NCBI RefSeq assembly: GCF_003990445.1
Contig: NZ_REEZ01000004.1
Location: 248,001 to 312,000 of the forward strand
Origin: Pararhodobacter zhoushanensis
GTDB lineage: Bacteria > Pseudomonadota > Alphaproteobacteria > Rhodobacterales > Rhodobacteraceae
DNA: 64,000 nucleotides
Direction: 5' to 3'
The notes beneath the pieces were generated by a model, which ran no database searches, had not been told where the DNA came from, and worked only from the letters and a program-made list of their open reading frames with translations. The position numbers were made by a program, and so were the translations under genes. Positions 52,536 through 61,369 of this stretch are shown here, piece after piece; the first letter of the stretch is position 1, and every line of letters starts with the position of its first letter.

Positions 52536-53486
52536 TCAGGCGATGGCGTGACGGTGCGAGGCGGCGTAGCGCCCGGTGACATGGTGTTCGAGCTGACGCT
52601 CGATATCGCCCAGCATCGACGAGGCACCAAAGCGGAACAGGTCAGGCTCAAGCCACTCGCGGCCCAGCTCTTCCTTCATCAGGATCTGCCAGCTGATCGC
52701 GTCCTTGCCGGTCTTCATCCCGCCAGCGGGCTTGAAGCCGATCTTGACGCCGGTTCGCTCGCCATAATCGCGCAGCGCACGCACCATGGTCAGGCTGACC
52801 GGCAGCGTCGCGTTGACGCCTTCCTTGCCGGTGGAGGTCTTGATGAAATCGGCCCCCGCTTGCATCGCCACCATCGAAGCGGCGTAGACGTTGCTCAGCG
52901 TGACCAGATCGCCGGTGGCAAGGATCGCTTTCATATGCGCGTCGCCGCAGGCTTCGCGCATGGTGGCGATCTCATCGTAAAGCGCCGTCCAGTTGCCCTG
53001 AAACACATGCGCGCGGGTGATGACGATGTCGATCTCGTCGGCACCCTGATCGACGGCATAGCGGATCTCGGCCAGCCGCAGGTCCAGCGGCATCAGCCCA
53101 GCGGGAAAGCCGGTGGCGACGGAGGCCACGGGGATGCCGCTGTTGGACAGCGCGCGTTTGGCCGCGCCAACCATCGTGGGATAGACGCAGACCGCGCCGG
53201 TCTTGGGCATCTCGGTCAAGCGCAGCCCCTCGGCGATGCTGTCGGCGAGGGGGCGGCGGGCCTTGGCGCAGAGCCGGGCGACGCGTGCCTCGGTGTCATC
53301 CCCGGCCAGCGTGGTCAGGTCCATGCAGCGGATGGCGTTGACCATCCATGCCGCCTGATGCTCTTTCTTCACGCTGCGCCGGGTGGTCAGCGTGGCTGCC
53401 CGACGCTCGGCGGCGGGGCGGTTGACCTGAGCGCGGTCAAACCAGTTGGTCGTCAGGGGCAGTCCGGGATTGCGATCATGCGACAT
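52536..53486 (-). CDS. deoC: Deoxyribose-phosphate aldolase
   Basis: 316 residues. It cleaves 2-deoxyribose-5-phosphate to glyceraldehyde-3-phosphate and acetaldehyde. It has CVYPTMVGAAKRAL, VASVATGFPAGLMPLDLRLAEIRYAVDQGADEIDIV, the Schiff-base Lys in DFIKTSTGKEGVNAT and IGFKPAGGMKTGKDA. ATG at 53486; a TTG five codons upstream is also in frame. First gene of an operon with the fused aldehyde dehydrogenase and a hydrolase. Confidence 0.95.
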   Translation of the reverse strand: MSHDRNPGLPLTTNWFDRAQVNRPAAERRAATLTTRRSVKKEHQAAWMVNAIRCMDLTTLAGDDTEARVARLCAKARRPLADSIAEGLRLTEMPKTGAVCVYPTMVGAAKRALSNSGIPVASVATGFPAGLMPLDLRLAEIRYAVDQGADEIDIVITRAHVFQGNWTALYDEIATMREACGDAHMKAILATGDLVTLSNVYAASMVAMQAGADFIKTSTGKEGVNATLPVSLTMVRALRDYGERTGVKIGFKPAGGMKTGKDAISWQILMKEELGREWLEPDLFRFGASSMLGDIERQLEHHVTGRYAASHRHAIA

Positions 53487-53683
53487 GGGGGTTTCCGACA
53501 ACGAAAATCAGCCCAAGTATGCGCGGGGGGCGGCCATCGTGCAATCCCCACCCCTGACCGGTTGGTCAAATAACGCCGCTATGCGTGCGACGCCAAAGCA
53601 AATTGACATCGCAGGCCTGCGCTCATAACCAAGCGCAACGGTTGGAATTGGCCGAGAGGCCGGAGATGCCGCCGGAGATACCG

Positions 53684-54772
53684 ATGACTGAGCTGCCAAA
53701 GACCCTGAGTTTCCGCATGCCGGCCGAGGCCTCGCCGCTGGGCTATCGCCAGCGGCCGTCGCGTCCGTTGCTCGAGGTCGACCGTCTGCGCAAAACCTTC
53801 GCCCATGCCGACGCGGCTGCGGTCGAGCGGGTCTCGCTGGCCGTCGGTGAAGGCGAGTTGATGGCGCTGCTGGGTCCGTCGGGCTGCGGCAAGACCACGA
53901 CGCTGCGCATGATCGGCGGCTTCGAGCATCCCGATGAGGGCAGCGTGACCTTTGAAGGCCACGACATCACCCAACTGCCGCCCGAAGCGCGCGGCATCGG
54001 CTTTGTGTTTCAGGACTATGCGCTGTTCCCGCATCTGAGCGTGCTGGACAACGTCAAATTCGGTCTGCGCAAACTGCCCCGCGCACAAGCGCAGGCGCGG
54101 GCCGAGGAAATGCTGTCGCTGGTCGGTCTGTCCGAACTGGGCAAGCGCCGTCCGCATCAGCTGTCGGGCGGTCAACAGCAACGCGTGGCACTGGCCCGGG
54201 CGCTGGCCGTGGCGCCCAAACTGATCCTGCTGGACGAGCCGTTTTCGAACCTCGATGCCAAGATGCGCGTCGAGACCCGGCAGGAGGTGCGCAAGCTGCT
54301 GAAGGCGGCAGGCTCGGCGGGGATTCTGGTCACGCATGATCAGGAAGAGGCGCTGGCGCTGGCCGACCGGATCGCGGTGATGGACCGGGGCCGGGTGGTG
54401 CAGGTGGGCACACCGGATGAGATCTATCGCAACCCGGTCAGCGAATTTGTTGCCAATTTCATCGGCCGGTCGAACTTCCTGACCGGCACGGCGAACGGCA
54501 TGAACGTGCAGACCGCCTTTGGCAATCTGCCGATGAGCCGGGCGGCGAATGGCGCGGTAACGCTGGCGGTGCGGCCCGAGCAAATCATGCTCGACGCCGA
54601 CCCTGCGGGCAAAGCGACGATCGTCGGGCGCGAGTTCCGCGGGCACGACCAGATCTATTGGGTGCAGGAAGGCGAGAGCTGCCTGATCGTGATTTCCGGC
54701 CCCGGCCAGCAGCACACCATCGGCACCAAGGTAACGATGCGCATCTGCGATTGCGTGGTTCCGCTTACCTGA
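53684..54772 (+). CDS. ABC transporter ATP-binding protein (PotA/FbpC type), orphan
   Basis: 362 residues. Walker A GPSGCGKTT, Q-loop FVFQDYALFPHLSV, signature LSGGQQQRVALARAL, Walker B LILLDEPFSNLD, H-loop VTHDQEEALAL, then a TOBE-like C-terminal domain (AVRPEQIMLD). It is the subtype that energises polyamine, Fe(III) or similar importers. No permease or binding protein is adjacent. ATG at 53684 has GGAG 6 bases upstream. Confidence 0.92.
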   Translation: MTELPKTLSFRMPAEASPLGYRQRPSRPLLEVDRLRKTFAHADAAAVERVSLAVGEGELMALLGPSGCGKTTTLRMIGGFEHPDEGSVTFEGHDITQLPPEARGIGFVFQDYALFPHLSVLDNVKFGLRKLPRAQAQARAEEMLSLVGLSELGKRRPHQLSGGQQQRVALARALAVAPKLILLDEPFSNLDAKMRVETRQEVRKLLKAAGSAGILVTHDQEEALALADRIAVMDRGRVVQVGTPDEIYRNPVSEFVANFIGRSNFLTGTANGMNVQTAFGNLPMSRAANGAVTLAVRPEQIMLDADPAGKATIVGREFRGHDQIYWVQEGESCLIVISGPGQQHTIGTKVTMRICDCVVPLT

Positions 54773-54845
54773 ACACGGCTCGCTTTCGTTTAAGGCGAGT
54801 TTGCGCTACTCTTTGTGCAAAAGAAACGAACAGAGCAGGCCCTGA

Positions 54846-56207
54846 ATGCAGATCCGTGCCGGACTATTCTGGCTGAGTGCCGCGTTGTCCCTGACCGCCC
54901 AAACCGCCGCTGCCGTTGAGCGGTCTCCGCGCCCCGTGGCGCGGCCGTCGGTGATTGCCGCGCCTGTCGTTCCGCAATTGGTGCAGGCGCGCGCCAATGA
55001 TCCGGCGGTGCAGGCCTTGGCTCCCGACAGTAGCCGCCGCCCGGCAGCACGGCCGCGCACGCTGGCCTCGGCACCAGCCCCGGTCGCGGCAAGCGGCGAG
55101 TTTGGCACTTGGCTGCGCGGTTTTCGCACCCGCGCGCTGCGTGAGGGGATCTCGGCGCGCGTGTTCGACACGGCCTTCGCCGGGGTGCGCCCGGACACCA
55201 GTACGCTGCGCCACGAAACCAGCCAGCCCGAATTCAGCCGCCCGATCTGGGCCTATCTGGACAGCGCCGTGTCCGAGAGCCGCATCCGCAACGGTCAGGC
55301 GGCGCTGCGCGACCACCGCCGCGTGCTCGACGAGATCGAAGCACGCTATGGCGTCGAACGCGAGGTGATCGTCGCCGTCTGGGGCATGGAAAGCGCTTAT
55401 GGTGCGCTGCGCGGCTCGACGCGGATCATCCCGGCGCTGTCGGCGCTGGCGATGGGCTCGCGCCGGGCAGATTTCTATGAACAACAGCTGATCGGCGCGC
55501 TGCGCATCATCCAGTCGGGCGATGTCGACGCCAGCCATATGGTCGGCAGCTGGGCCGGGGCGATGGGGCATACCCAGTTCATCCCGACCAGCTATCTGGC
55601 CTATGCGGTCGATTTCCGGGGCGACGGCGTGCGCGACATCTGGTCGGATGACCCGACGGATTCGCTTGCCTCGACCGCCGCCTATCTGGCAAGCCACGGC
55701 TGGCAACGCGGTCAGCCCTGGGGCGTCGAAGTGCAGATCCCGCGCAATTTCAACCCGCGTCTGGCCAATACCTCGCGCGATGCGGGCGAGTGGCGCTCGC
55801 TGGGGATCGAGCCGGTGCGCGGGGCGACGCTGCCGCGGTCGGGGGAAGCGACGCTGCTGTTCCCGGCGGGGTCACGCGGGCCGGCCATTCTGGCCTTCCA
55901 GAACTTCCGCGTCATCAAGCGCTATAACAACGCCGATGCCTATGCGATCGCGATCGGCCATCTGGCCGACCGGATGCGCGGCGGCACCGGCTTTGTCGGC
56001 GACTGGCCGCGCGACGACCGCCCGCTGAGCCTTGCCGAGCGCGAAGAGCTGCAACGGGTGCTGGCGCGGTCGGGGCATTACGACGGGACGATTGACGGGC
56101 GCGTCGGACAGGGCACGCTGGCGGCGGTGCGGGAATGGCAATCGGCCAACGGATTGCCGCCGGATGGCTATGTGTCGCTGGCACTGCTGCAACGGATGCG
56201 GCGCTGA
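54846..56207 (+). CDS. MltB-like lytic murein transglycosylase with PG-binding domain
   Basis: 453 residues. Signal peptide about 1-23; a Pro/Ala-rich linker to about 80; a MltB-type catalytic domain with the Glu in VWGMESAYGALRGS, GSWAGAMGHTQFIPTSY and YNNADAYAIAIGHLADRM; and a C-terminal PG_binding_1 domain (LQRVLARSGHYDGTIDGRVGQGTLAAVREWQ). It cleaves peptidoglycan with 1,6-anhydro product. The lack of a lipobox suggests it is soluble in the periplasm. Confidence 0.94.
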   Translation: MQIRAGLFWLSAALSLTAQTAAAVERSPRPVARPSVIAAPVVPQLVQARANDPAVQALAPDSSRRPAARPRTLASAPAPVAASGEFGTWLRGFRTRALREGISARVFDTAFAGVRPDTSTLRHETSQPEFSRPIWAYLDSAVSESRIRNGQAALRDHRRVLDEIEARYGVEREVIVAVWGMESAYGALRGSTRIIPALSALAMGSRRADFYEQQLIGALRIIQSGDVDASHMVGSWAGAMGHTQFIPTSYLAYAVDFRGDGVRDIWSDDPTDSLASTAAYLASHGWQRGQPWGVEVQIPRNFNPRLANTSRDAGEWRSLGIEPVRGATLPRSGEATLLFPAGSRGPAILAFQNFRVIKRYNNADAYAIAIGHLADRMRGGTGFVGDWPRDDRPLSLAEREELQRVLARSGHYDGTIDGRVGQGTLAAVREWQSANGLPPDGYVSLALLQRMRR

Positions 56208-56239
56208 GCGGTTTCGCCCTCAGGGCTTGACGCGGTGCG

Positions 56240-56335
56240 TCTCGCCTTTCGGGCGACCGGGGAAGGGGGGCGTTGCCCCCCTCTTTGCTGCGCAAATTCA
56301 CCCCCCAGGATATTTAGAGAGCAAAGACGGGCGCG
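56240..56335. repeat. Intergenic composite repeat, copy F (single arm, variant)
   Basis: Core CCCCCCAGGATATTTAGAGAGCAAAGACG (in two parts, 56301-56329). The end is AGCAAAG instead of GACAGAAAATG, the same variant as the right arm of copy D. GGGGGGCG..CCCCCC-type stems lie outward. It is between the convergent transglycosylase and ArsR genes. Confidence 0.8.
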
Positions 56336-56336
56336 G

Positions 56337-56693
56337 TCAGTCGGGTTGCGGCGGCGTGCCAAGTTCGGATTCGAGGAAGCGCTCGAAGGCTTCGAGGTTG
56401 AGCGGTTCGAACTGGCCGAAGGCCTGCATCCAGACCGAGGCGGCGCGCATCGCGTCGGGTTCGAGCTTGCACCATTTCACCCGACCGCGTTTCTCCTGAC
56501 TGATCAGCCCGGCCTCGGCCAGCAGGGCGAGGTGTTTGGAGATCGCTGCGAGGGAGATCGGGAAGGGCTCGGCGACGTCGGTGACCGCCATGTCATCCTC
56601 GAGCAGCATCGCAAGGATGGCGCGGCGGGTGGGGTCCGCGAGGGCCATGAAGACGATATCGAGAGGATCGGGGCGCGGGATGGGGGTGCTCAC
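56337..56693 (-). CDS. ArsR/SdpR-type transcriptional regulator
   Basis: 118 residues from GTG at 56693. Winged helix: DIVFMALADPTRRAILAMLLEDDMAVTDVAEPFPISLAAISKHLALLAEAGLISQEKRGRVKWCKLEP. No Cys pair for metal sensing is present apart from the lone Cys in VKWCKLE. The frame could start at ATG 56747, but that codon lies inside the palindrome I take as the operator, so the GTG is favoured. It faces the atp operon. Confidence 0.85.
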   Translation of the reverse strand: MSTPIPRPDPLDIVFMALADPTRRAILAMLLEDDMAVTDVAEPFPISLAAISKHLALLAEAGLISQEKRGRVKWCKLEPDAMRAASVWMQAFGQFEPLNLEAFERFLESELGTPPQPD

Positions 56694-56744
56694 GCTCTCA
56701 GGCGTAGCGGTGGGCCGGGGGGCGGTCAAGCGTGGCGCGTGGGA

Positions 56745-56766
56745 CATTCAATGAAATGGTTGAATG
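56745..56766. promoter_or_regulatory. Candidate ArsR operator
   Basis: CATTCAA-N8-TTGAATG, perfect 7-bp arms, 52 bases upstream of the ArsR GTG. ATTCAA..TTGAAT palindromes are typical of ArsR-family sites, so autoregulation is likely. Confidence 0.65.
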
Positions 56767-56864
56767 TGCAGGCGCGGCATCGGGGGCGCCCGGGCGCCCA
56801 CGAACGCGTGAGATGAATTGGAAAAATCCAGTAATATCAATGACCTTAGGCCCGTCATTGGTTG

Positions 56865-56893
56865 TTGACTCTAAGCCCCCCTGCTTCTAGGTT
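56865..56893 (+). promoter_or_regulatory. Candidate promoter of the F0 ATP synthase operon
   Basis: TTGACT (56865-56870), 17-base spacer, TAGGTT (56888-56893), 28 bases before the atpI ATG. Good -35 and spacing, weak -10. Confidence 0.5.
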
Positions 56894-56921
56894 GCGCCGG
56901 ACTGCTCTGAGGGGTTTCTGG

Positions 56922-57257
56922 ATGAGCGAACCGACGGATCTGGAGCGACTGCGTGCGCTCGACGAGCGGCTCGCGAAGCTGAAAAAGGTGCAAGCACCCG
57001 ACCTCAATGGCGTCGCAGAAGGTCACCGCATGGCGAACCACGCCTGGCGGATGGTCACCGAGCTTGTTGCCGGTCTGTTGATCGGCTTTGGCATCGGATA
57101 CGGGCTGGATATGCTGTTTGGCACCATTCCCCTGTTTCTGGTGCTGTTCATTTTGCTGGGCCTTGCGGCCGGTGTTCGCGTGATGATGCGCACCGCTGCC
57201 GAGATCCAGCGCAAGACTGAAGAGACGGCGACGGCCGTCCGGAACGAAGGGGACTGA
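56922..57257 (+). CDS. atpI: ATP synthase accessory protein AtpI
   Basis: 111 residues. Charged N-terminus ([17 protein letters not shown]), two membrane helices ([24 protein letters not shown] and [19 protein letters not shown]), then a basic tail. It is thought to help c-ring assembly. First gene of the F0 operon, two bases before atpB. Confidence 0.92.
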   Translation: MSEPTDLERLRALDERLAKLKKVQAPDLNGVAEGHRMANHAWRMVTELVAGLLIGFGIGYGLDMLFGTIPLFLVLFILLGLAAGVRVMMRTAAEIQRKTEETATAVRNEGD

Positions 57258-57259
57258 CT

Positions 57260-58030
57260 GTGGCTGCAGAAGAGCATGGCGAAGGCCTGGCCTTCCACCC
57301 GATGGACCAATTCATCGTGCGGCCGCTGTTCGGCGACGGCGATGTGGGCGTGTTCACGATCACCAACGCCACGCTGTGGATGGCGCTGAGCGTTCTGGCA
57401 ATTGCGTTGTTGTTCATCGTCGGCACCAAGGGCCGCGCGATCATCCCGACGCGGATCCAGTCGATTGCCGAGCTGGCCTATGGCTTCATCCACAAGATGG
57501 TCGAAGACGTGGCGGGCAAAGACGCGCTGAAGTTCTTCCCCTATATCTTCACCGTGTTCCTGTTCATCGTCGCCTCGAACTTCCTGGGCCTGCTGCCCAA
57601 GGCGTTCACGCCGACCTCGCATATCGCTGTCACCGCCGTTCTGGCGATCGGCGTGTTCCTGACCGTGACCATCGTCGGTTTCTACAAGAACGGCGTCGGC
57701 TTTCTGGGTCTGTTCTGGGTATCGTCCGCGCCGTTGGCGCTGCGTCCGATCCTGGCTCTGATCGAGATCATCAGCTACTTCGTGCGTCCCGTCAGCCACT
57801 CCATTCGTCTGGCCGGCAACATGATGGCAGGCCACGCGGTGATCAAAGTGTTCGCTGCCTTCGCGCCGCTGATCCTGATCTCGGGCATCGGTATTGCCGT
57901 GACACCGCTGTCCATCATCGCCATCACCGCGATGTACGGGCTCGAAATTCTCGTGGCCTTCATTCAGGCCTACGTGTTCACCATCCTGACCTGCGTCTAC
58001 CTCAAGGATGCGCTGCATCCGCACCACTGA
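57260..58030 (+). CDS. atpB: ATP synthase F0 subunit a
   Basis: 256 residues with a GTG start. Membrane protein with the essential Arg in [20 protein letters not shown], plus [20 protein letters not shown] at the start and [19 protein letters not shown] at the end. It forms the proton half-channels beside the c-ring. Confidence 0.97.
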   Translation: MAAEEHGEGLAFHPMDQFIVRPLFGDGDVGVFTITNATLWMALSVLAIALLFIVGTKGRAIIPTRIQSIAELAYGFIHKMVEDVAGKDALKFFPYIFTVFLFIVASNFLGLLPKAFTPTSHIAVTAVLAIGVFLTVTIVGFYKNGVGFLGLFWVSSAPLALRPILALIEIISYFVRPVSHSIRLAGNMMAGHAVIKVFAAFAPLILISGIGIAVTPLSIIAITAMYGLEILVAFIQAYVFTILTCVYLKDALHPHH

Positions 58031-58075
58031 GGTCGGGTTCTCCAACTCTGCTAATTCCAAACTAGGAGCTGTAAA

Positions 58076-58312
58076 ATGACTGGCGATATCGTTCAAATGG
58101 GTGCGTACATCGGCGCTGGCCTGGCCTGCATGGGCATGGGTGGGGCAGCTGTGGGTGTGGGCAACGTTGCCGGCAACTTCCTGTCGGGCGCTCTGCGCAA
58201 CCCGTCGGCCGCCGCTGGCCAGACCGCTACGCTGTTCATCGGCATCGCGTTCGCCGAAGCGCTGGGGATCTTCTCGTTCCTCGTTGCGCTCCTGCTGATG
58301 TTCGCAGTCTGA
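58076..58312 (+). CDS. atpE: ATP synthase F0 subunit c
   Basis: 78 residues, two helices. The first is glycine-rich ([25 protein letters not shown]), then the polar loop RNPSAA, and the proton-carrying Glu in [23 protein letters not shown] (about residue 61). Ring-forming rotor subunit. Confidence 0.97.
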   Translation: MTGDIVQMGAYIGAGLACMGMGGAAVGVGNVAGNFLSGALRNPSAAAGQTATLFIGIAFAEALGIFSFLVALLLMFAV

Positions 58313-58391
58313 TCCTGACACGCCCGTGATCCTTACGGCCGGGTGGGTCTGACGACCTGCCCGGCGGATTCGGTCAATCAGGAGGACGCCC

Positions 58392-58979
58392 ATGTCTGCA
58401 GAAACCGCAGCCGAGCAAATCGCCGAACACGGCGCCGAGCACGGTGCCACTGCCGCGGGTCATGCGACCGAGGCGGCCTCGGGTGGTATGCCGCAACTCG
58501 ACTTCGCAACCTTTCCGAACCAGATCTTCTGGCTCGTGGTGGCGCTTGTCGTGCTCTACTTCATTCTCTCGCGCGTGGCGCTGCCCCGGATCGGCTCGGT
58601 TCTTGCCGAACGTACCGGGACCATCACCAACGATATCGCCGCTGCCGAGAGCTTCAAGACGCAGGCCGCCGAGGCCGAGGCAGCCTATCACAAGGCCCTC
58701 GATGACGCGCGCGCTGCTGCTGCCAAGGTGATCGAAGACGCCCGCGCCGAAATCCAGAAGGATCTCGATGTGGCGATTGCCAAAGCGGATGCCGAGATTG
58801 CCGCGCGTACCGCGGAATCCGAGGTTCGCATCGGCGAGATCCGCGACAGCGCGGCCGAGGCGGTTACGACCGTCGCCAAGGACACCACCAAGGAAATCCT
58901 GGGTGTGTTCGGGGTCAAGGCTGATGCCCGGTCGGTGACCGCTGCTGTGTCGAGCAACCTGAAAGGGGGTGCCGCATGA
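58392..58979 (+). CDS. atpF': ATP synthase F0 subunit b'
   Basis: 195 residues. His/Ala-rich N-terminal extension (EHGAEHGATAAGHATEAASGG), one membrane helix (FPNQIFWLVVALVVLYFILSRV), then a long helix rich in Ala, Glu and Lys that dimerises with b as the peripheral stalk. Having both b' and b is typical of photosynthetic and related alphaproteobacteria. It overlaps atpF (ATGA). Confidence 0.93.
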   Translation: MSAETAAEQIAEHGAEHGATAAGHATEAASGGMPQLDFATFPNQIFWLVVALVVLYFILSRVALPRIGSVLAERTGTITNDIAAAESFKTQAAEAEAAYHKALDDARAAAAKVIEDARAEIQKDLDVAIAKADAEIAARTAESEVRIGEIRDSAAEAVTTVAKDTTKEILGVFGVKADARSVTAAVSSNLKGGAA

Positions 58980-59530
58980 TCCGGCTTCTTTCCCTGATTC
59001 TGGTCGTTGCCGCGTCGCCGGCGATGGCTGCCGGTTGGTCGCTGTCGCTGCGCAACACCGACTTCGTGGTGTTGCTGGCCTTCCTGCTTTTCGTCGGCGT
59101 GCTGCTGTACTTCAAGGTTCCCAGCCTGCTGGGTGGCCTGCTGGACAAGCGCGCTGCGACGATCCGTGCCGAGCTGGACGAAGCCCGCAAACTGCGCGAA
59201 GAAGCGCAGGAGCTGCGTGCCTCGTTCGAGCGCAAGAAGGCCGAGGTCAAAGAGCAGGCTGACCGCATCGTGGCCAAGGCGAAAGCCGATGCCGAGCAGG
59301 CCGCTGCGCAGGCTCGCATCGATCTGGAAGCCTCGATCGCCCGCCGTCTGCGCGGTGCCGAGGAGCAGATCGCATCGGCCGAGGCTGCTGCGGTGAAAGA
59401 GGTTCGCGATACGGCGATTGCGGTGGCCATTTCGGCGTCGCGTGATCTGATCGCCAAGAACCTCAGTGCCGAGGATGCCAACAAGCTGATCGAAGACTCG
59501 ATCGCAACCGTGGATGCGCGTCTGCACTGA
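58976..59530 (+). CDS. atpF: ATP synthase F0 subunit b
   Basis: 184 residues. The N-terminal segment (MIRLLSLILVVAASPAMA) looks like a cleavable leader, followed by the membrane helix FVVLLAFLLFVGVLLYFKVP and the long stalk helix (LDKRAATIRAELDEARKLREEAQELR...). It pairs with b' in the peripheral stalk. A terminator follows; the F1 genes are elsewhere. Confidence 0.95.
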   Translation: MIRLLSLILVVAASPAMAAGWSLSLRNTDFVVLLAFLLFVGVLLYFKVPSLLGGLLDKRAATIRAELDEARKLREEAQELRASFERKKAEVKEQADRIVAKAKADAEQAAAQARIDLEASIARRLRGAEEQIASAEAAAVKEVRDTAIAVAISASRDLIAKNLSAEDANKLIEDSIATVDARLH

Positions 59531-59550
59531 CCGCGCTCTGATGTTGCCCG

Positions 59551-59577
59551 AAAGGCCCCGCTCGCGCGGGGCCTTTT
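59551..59577 (+). terminator. Rho-independent terminator of the F0 operon
   Basis: Perfect 11-bp stem AAAGGCCCCGC / GCGGGGCCTTT, loop TCGC, then T. 20 bases after the atpF stop. Confidence 0.85.
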
Positions 59578-59584
59578 CGTTTGC

Positions 59585-59606
59585 GTAGGTCGGGGTTCAC
59601 CCCGAC
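59585..59606. repeat. REP-like palindrome with GTAG head, copy 2
   Basis: GTAG head, then GTCGGGGT-TC-ACCCCGAC stem. It has the same layout as the element at 33984 (GTAGG..GGGGTT..ACCCC..) but a different stem. Located between convergent atpF and the FAD oxidoreductase. Confidence 0.6.
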
Positions 59607-59610
59607 TCTC

Positions 59611-60657
59611 TCACTGTCTTTTCAAACTATCCCCGACGCGGAAACCGTCCGGCACCGCATCTTCGCCGTCCAACAGCAGATCCGCCGCCAGTTCAGCCAG
59701 TTTCGGCGCCATGCCGAAGCCGATCTTGAACCCGCCATTCAGCACAAAATGCCCCGGCCGCCCCGGCCATTCGCCCAGCATAGGCGCGCGCGACCGGCTG
59801 CGGGGGCGAACGCCGGCCCAGCGTTCCAGCAGTGGCGCTTCGGCCAGATCGGGGCTCAGCGCACGGGCGCGGGCGATCAGGTCATCAAGCAGTCCGTTAG
59901 TGGTGTCGGGTGCGTCGTAGTCACGCTCTGACGTTGAGCCCACAGCAACGGTGCCGTCAGCATGGGGGATGATGTGCAGCGCCTCAGCGAAGAGCTGGGG
60001 CGAGTCGCGGAAATCTGCGTGGAACAACGCCGCCTGCCCTTTGACCCCGTTGCCGAAGGCCTGGCCAAGATCAGCGCCCAAGGCCGCGAGTCCCTGCACC
60101 CCCGTCGCCCAGAGCACCGTCCCTTCGGGCGCAACCGAGCCAAATTCGATCGCCACCCCTTTGCTGGCCAGCGCCGACACCAAGGCCTCCGCCGCACCGC
60201 GCGGGCGCAGGCGGGCGGTGAGTGTGTCGTGGATAATCAGGCCGGTGGGTGACGAAAGCCGCATCCCCGGCACGCTGCCCACCGGCACCACGTCCCAAAC
60301 CGCCCGCCCCTGCCAGAGTTCCCGCGCATTCGCGCCCCGCTCGCGGGCGCGCTCAACCGCAGCCTCATCCGCCAACGGCTGCACGCGCCCGGTACGCGCA
60401 TAGCCCGGATCGCGCCCGCTGGCCTGCGCGACGTCGCGCCAAAACCCTTCGGCCATCATCAGGCTGTCGAATTGGAACGCCTTCTTGGTATTCCACTGCT
60501 CGGGCACATGCGGCGCCAGCGCGCCGACAATCCCGCCCGACGATCCCGCGCCGACGCGCACCGCCTCGATCACCCGGACCGAGGCCCCTCGCCGGGCCAT
60601 CGCCCAGGCGGCCGTCAGGCCAAAGATGCCCGCGCCCATCACCGTGATTTGTGCCAT
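59611..60657 (-). CDS. FAD-dependent oxidoreductase, MnmC C-domain/DAO-like
   Basis: 348 residues. FAD loop ITVMGAGIFGLTAAWAMARRGASVRVIEA, GGIVGALAPHVPEQWNTKKAFQFDSL, and the C-terminal VRPRSRSRAPMLGEWPGRPGHFVLNGGFKIGFGMAPKLAELAADLLL. The MnmC(o) type removes the carboxymethyl group from cmnm5U34 in tRNA. It is divergent from mnmD, the other half-reaction, so that role is likely; a plain D-amino-acid-type oxidase is the alternative. Confidence 0.85.
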   Translation of the reverse strand: MAQITVMGAGIFGLTAAWAMARRGASVRVIEAVRVGAGSSGGIVGALAPHVPEQWNTKKAFQFDSLMMAEGFWRDVAQASGRDPGYARTGRVQPLADEAAVERARERGANARELWQGRAVWDVVPVGSVPGMRLSSPTGLIIHDTLTARLRPRGAAEALVSALASKGVAIEFGSVAPEGTVLWATGVQGLAALGADLGQAFGNGVKGQAALFHADFRDSPQLFAEALHIIPHADGTVAVGSTSERDYDAPDTTNGLLDDLIARARALSPDLAEAPLLERWAGVRPRSRSRAPMLGEWPGRPGHFVLNGGFKIGFGMAPKLAELAADLLLDGEDAVPDGFRVGDSLKRQ

Positions 60658-60712
60658 TGCCTTTCCCTCGCCTGCGCGTAAAGGTCACCCGTTCCTAATC
60701 CTTCACACGCGT

Positions 60713-61369
60713 ATGAACCAGCCCAGCCTGACATGGACCGACGCCGACACGCCGGTCGCAACCGCCTTTGATGACCCCTATTTCACCGGGGGGCTGGAGG
60801 AGACCAATCATGTGTTTCTGGCCGGTAACGGTCTGCCCGAGCGCTTGCGCGACGGGTTCCACGTCGCCGAGCTGGGCTTTGGCACCGGGCTGAACCTGCT
60901 GGCACTTGCAGAAGTCTGGCAGGGGGAGGGAACGCTGCAATTCACATCCTTCGAGGCCTTCCCGATGGCCGCCACCGACATGGCCCGCGCCCTCGCGCCC
61001 TTCGGGTTGCCGCACACAGACGCCTTGGTCGCGCAATGGGCCGCCGCCACTGGCCCTGTGCGCCAGATCACCCTGCCCGGCATCGAAGCCCGGATCCACA
61101 TCGGTGACGCGCGCGAGACGCTGCCCAACTGGCCGCATGTCGCGGACGCGTGGTTTCTGGACGGCTTCGCCCCCGCCCGGAATCCCGAATTGTGGAATGA
61201 AGCCCTGATGGCGCGGGTTGCGCGCCACACCGCGCCGGGCGGCACCGCTGCCACCTACACCGCTGCGGGCCATGTCCGCCGCGGGCTTGAGGCCGCAGGC
61301 TTCACCGTTACCCGCCAGCCCGGTTTCGGGCGCAAGAAACACATGACCACCGCCAGGATGCCCGAATGA
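60713..61369 (+). CDS. mnmD: tRNA 5-(aminomethyl)-2-thiouridine(34) methyltransferase MnmD
   Basis: 218 residues. LTWTDADTPVATAFDDPYFTG and GLEETNHVFLAGNGLPERL are typical of the MnmC N-domain; the SAM site is FHVAELGFGTGLNLLAL, and WFLDGFAPARNPELWNEALMARVARHTAPGGTAATYTAAG follows. It methylates nm5s2U34 in tRNA. ATG at 60713; the longer frame overlaps the divergent oxidoreductase. Overlaps the DMT transporter start (ATGA). Confidence 0.94.
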   Translation: MNQPSLTWTDADTPVATAFDDPYFTGGLEETNHVFLAGNGLPERLRDGFHVAELGFGTGLNLLALAEVWQGEGTLQFTSFEAFPMAATDMARALAPFGLPHTDALVAQWAAATGPVRQITLPGIEARIHIGDARETLPNWPHVADAWFLDGFAPARNPELWNEALMARVARHTAPGGTAATYTAAGHVRRGLEAAGFTVTRQPGFGRKKHMTTARMPE

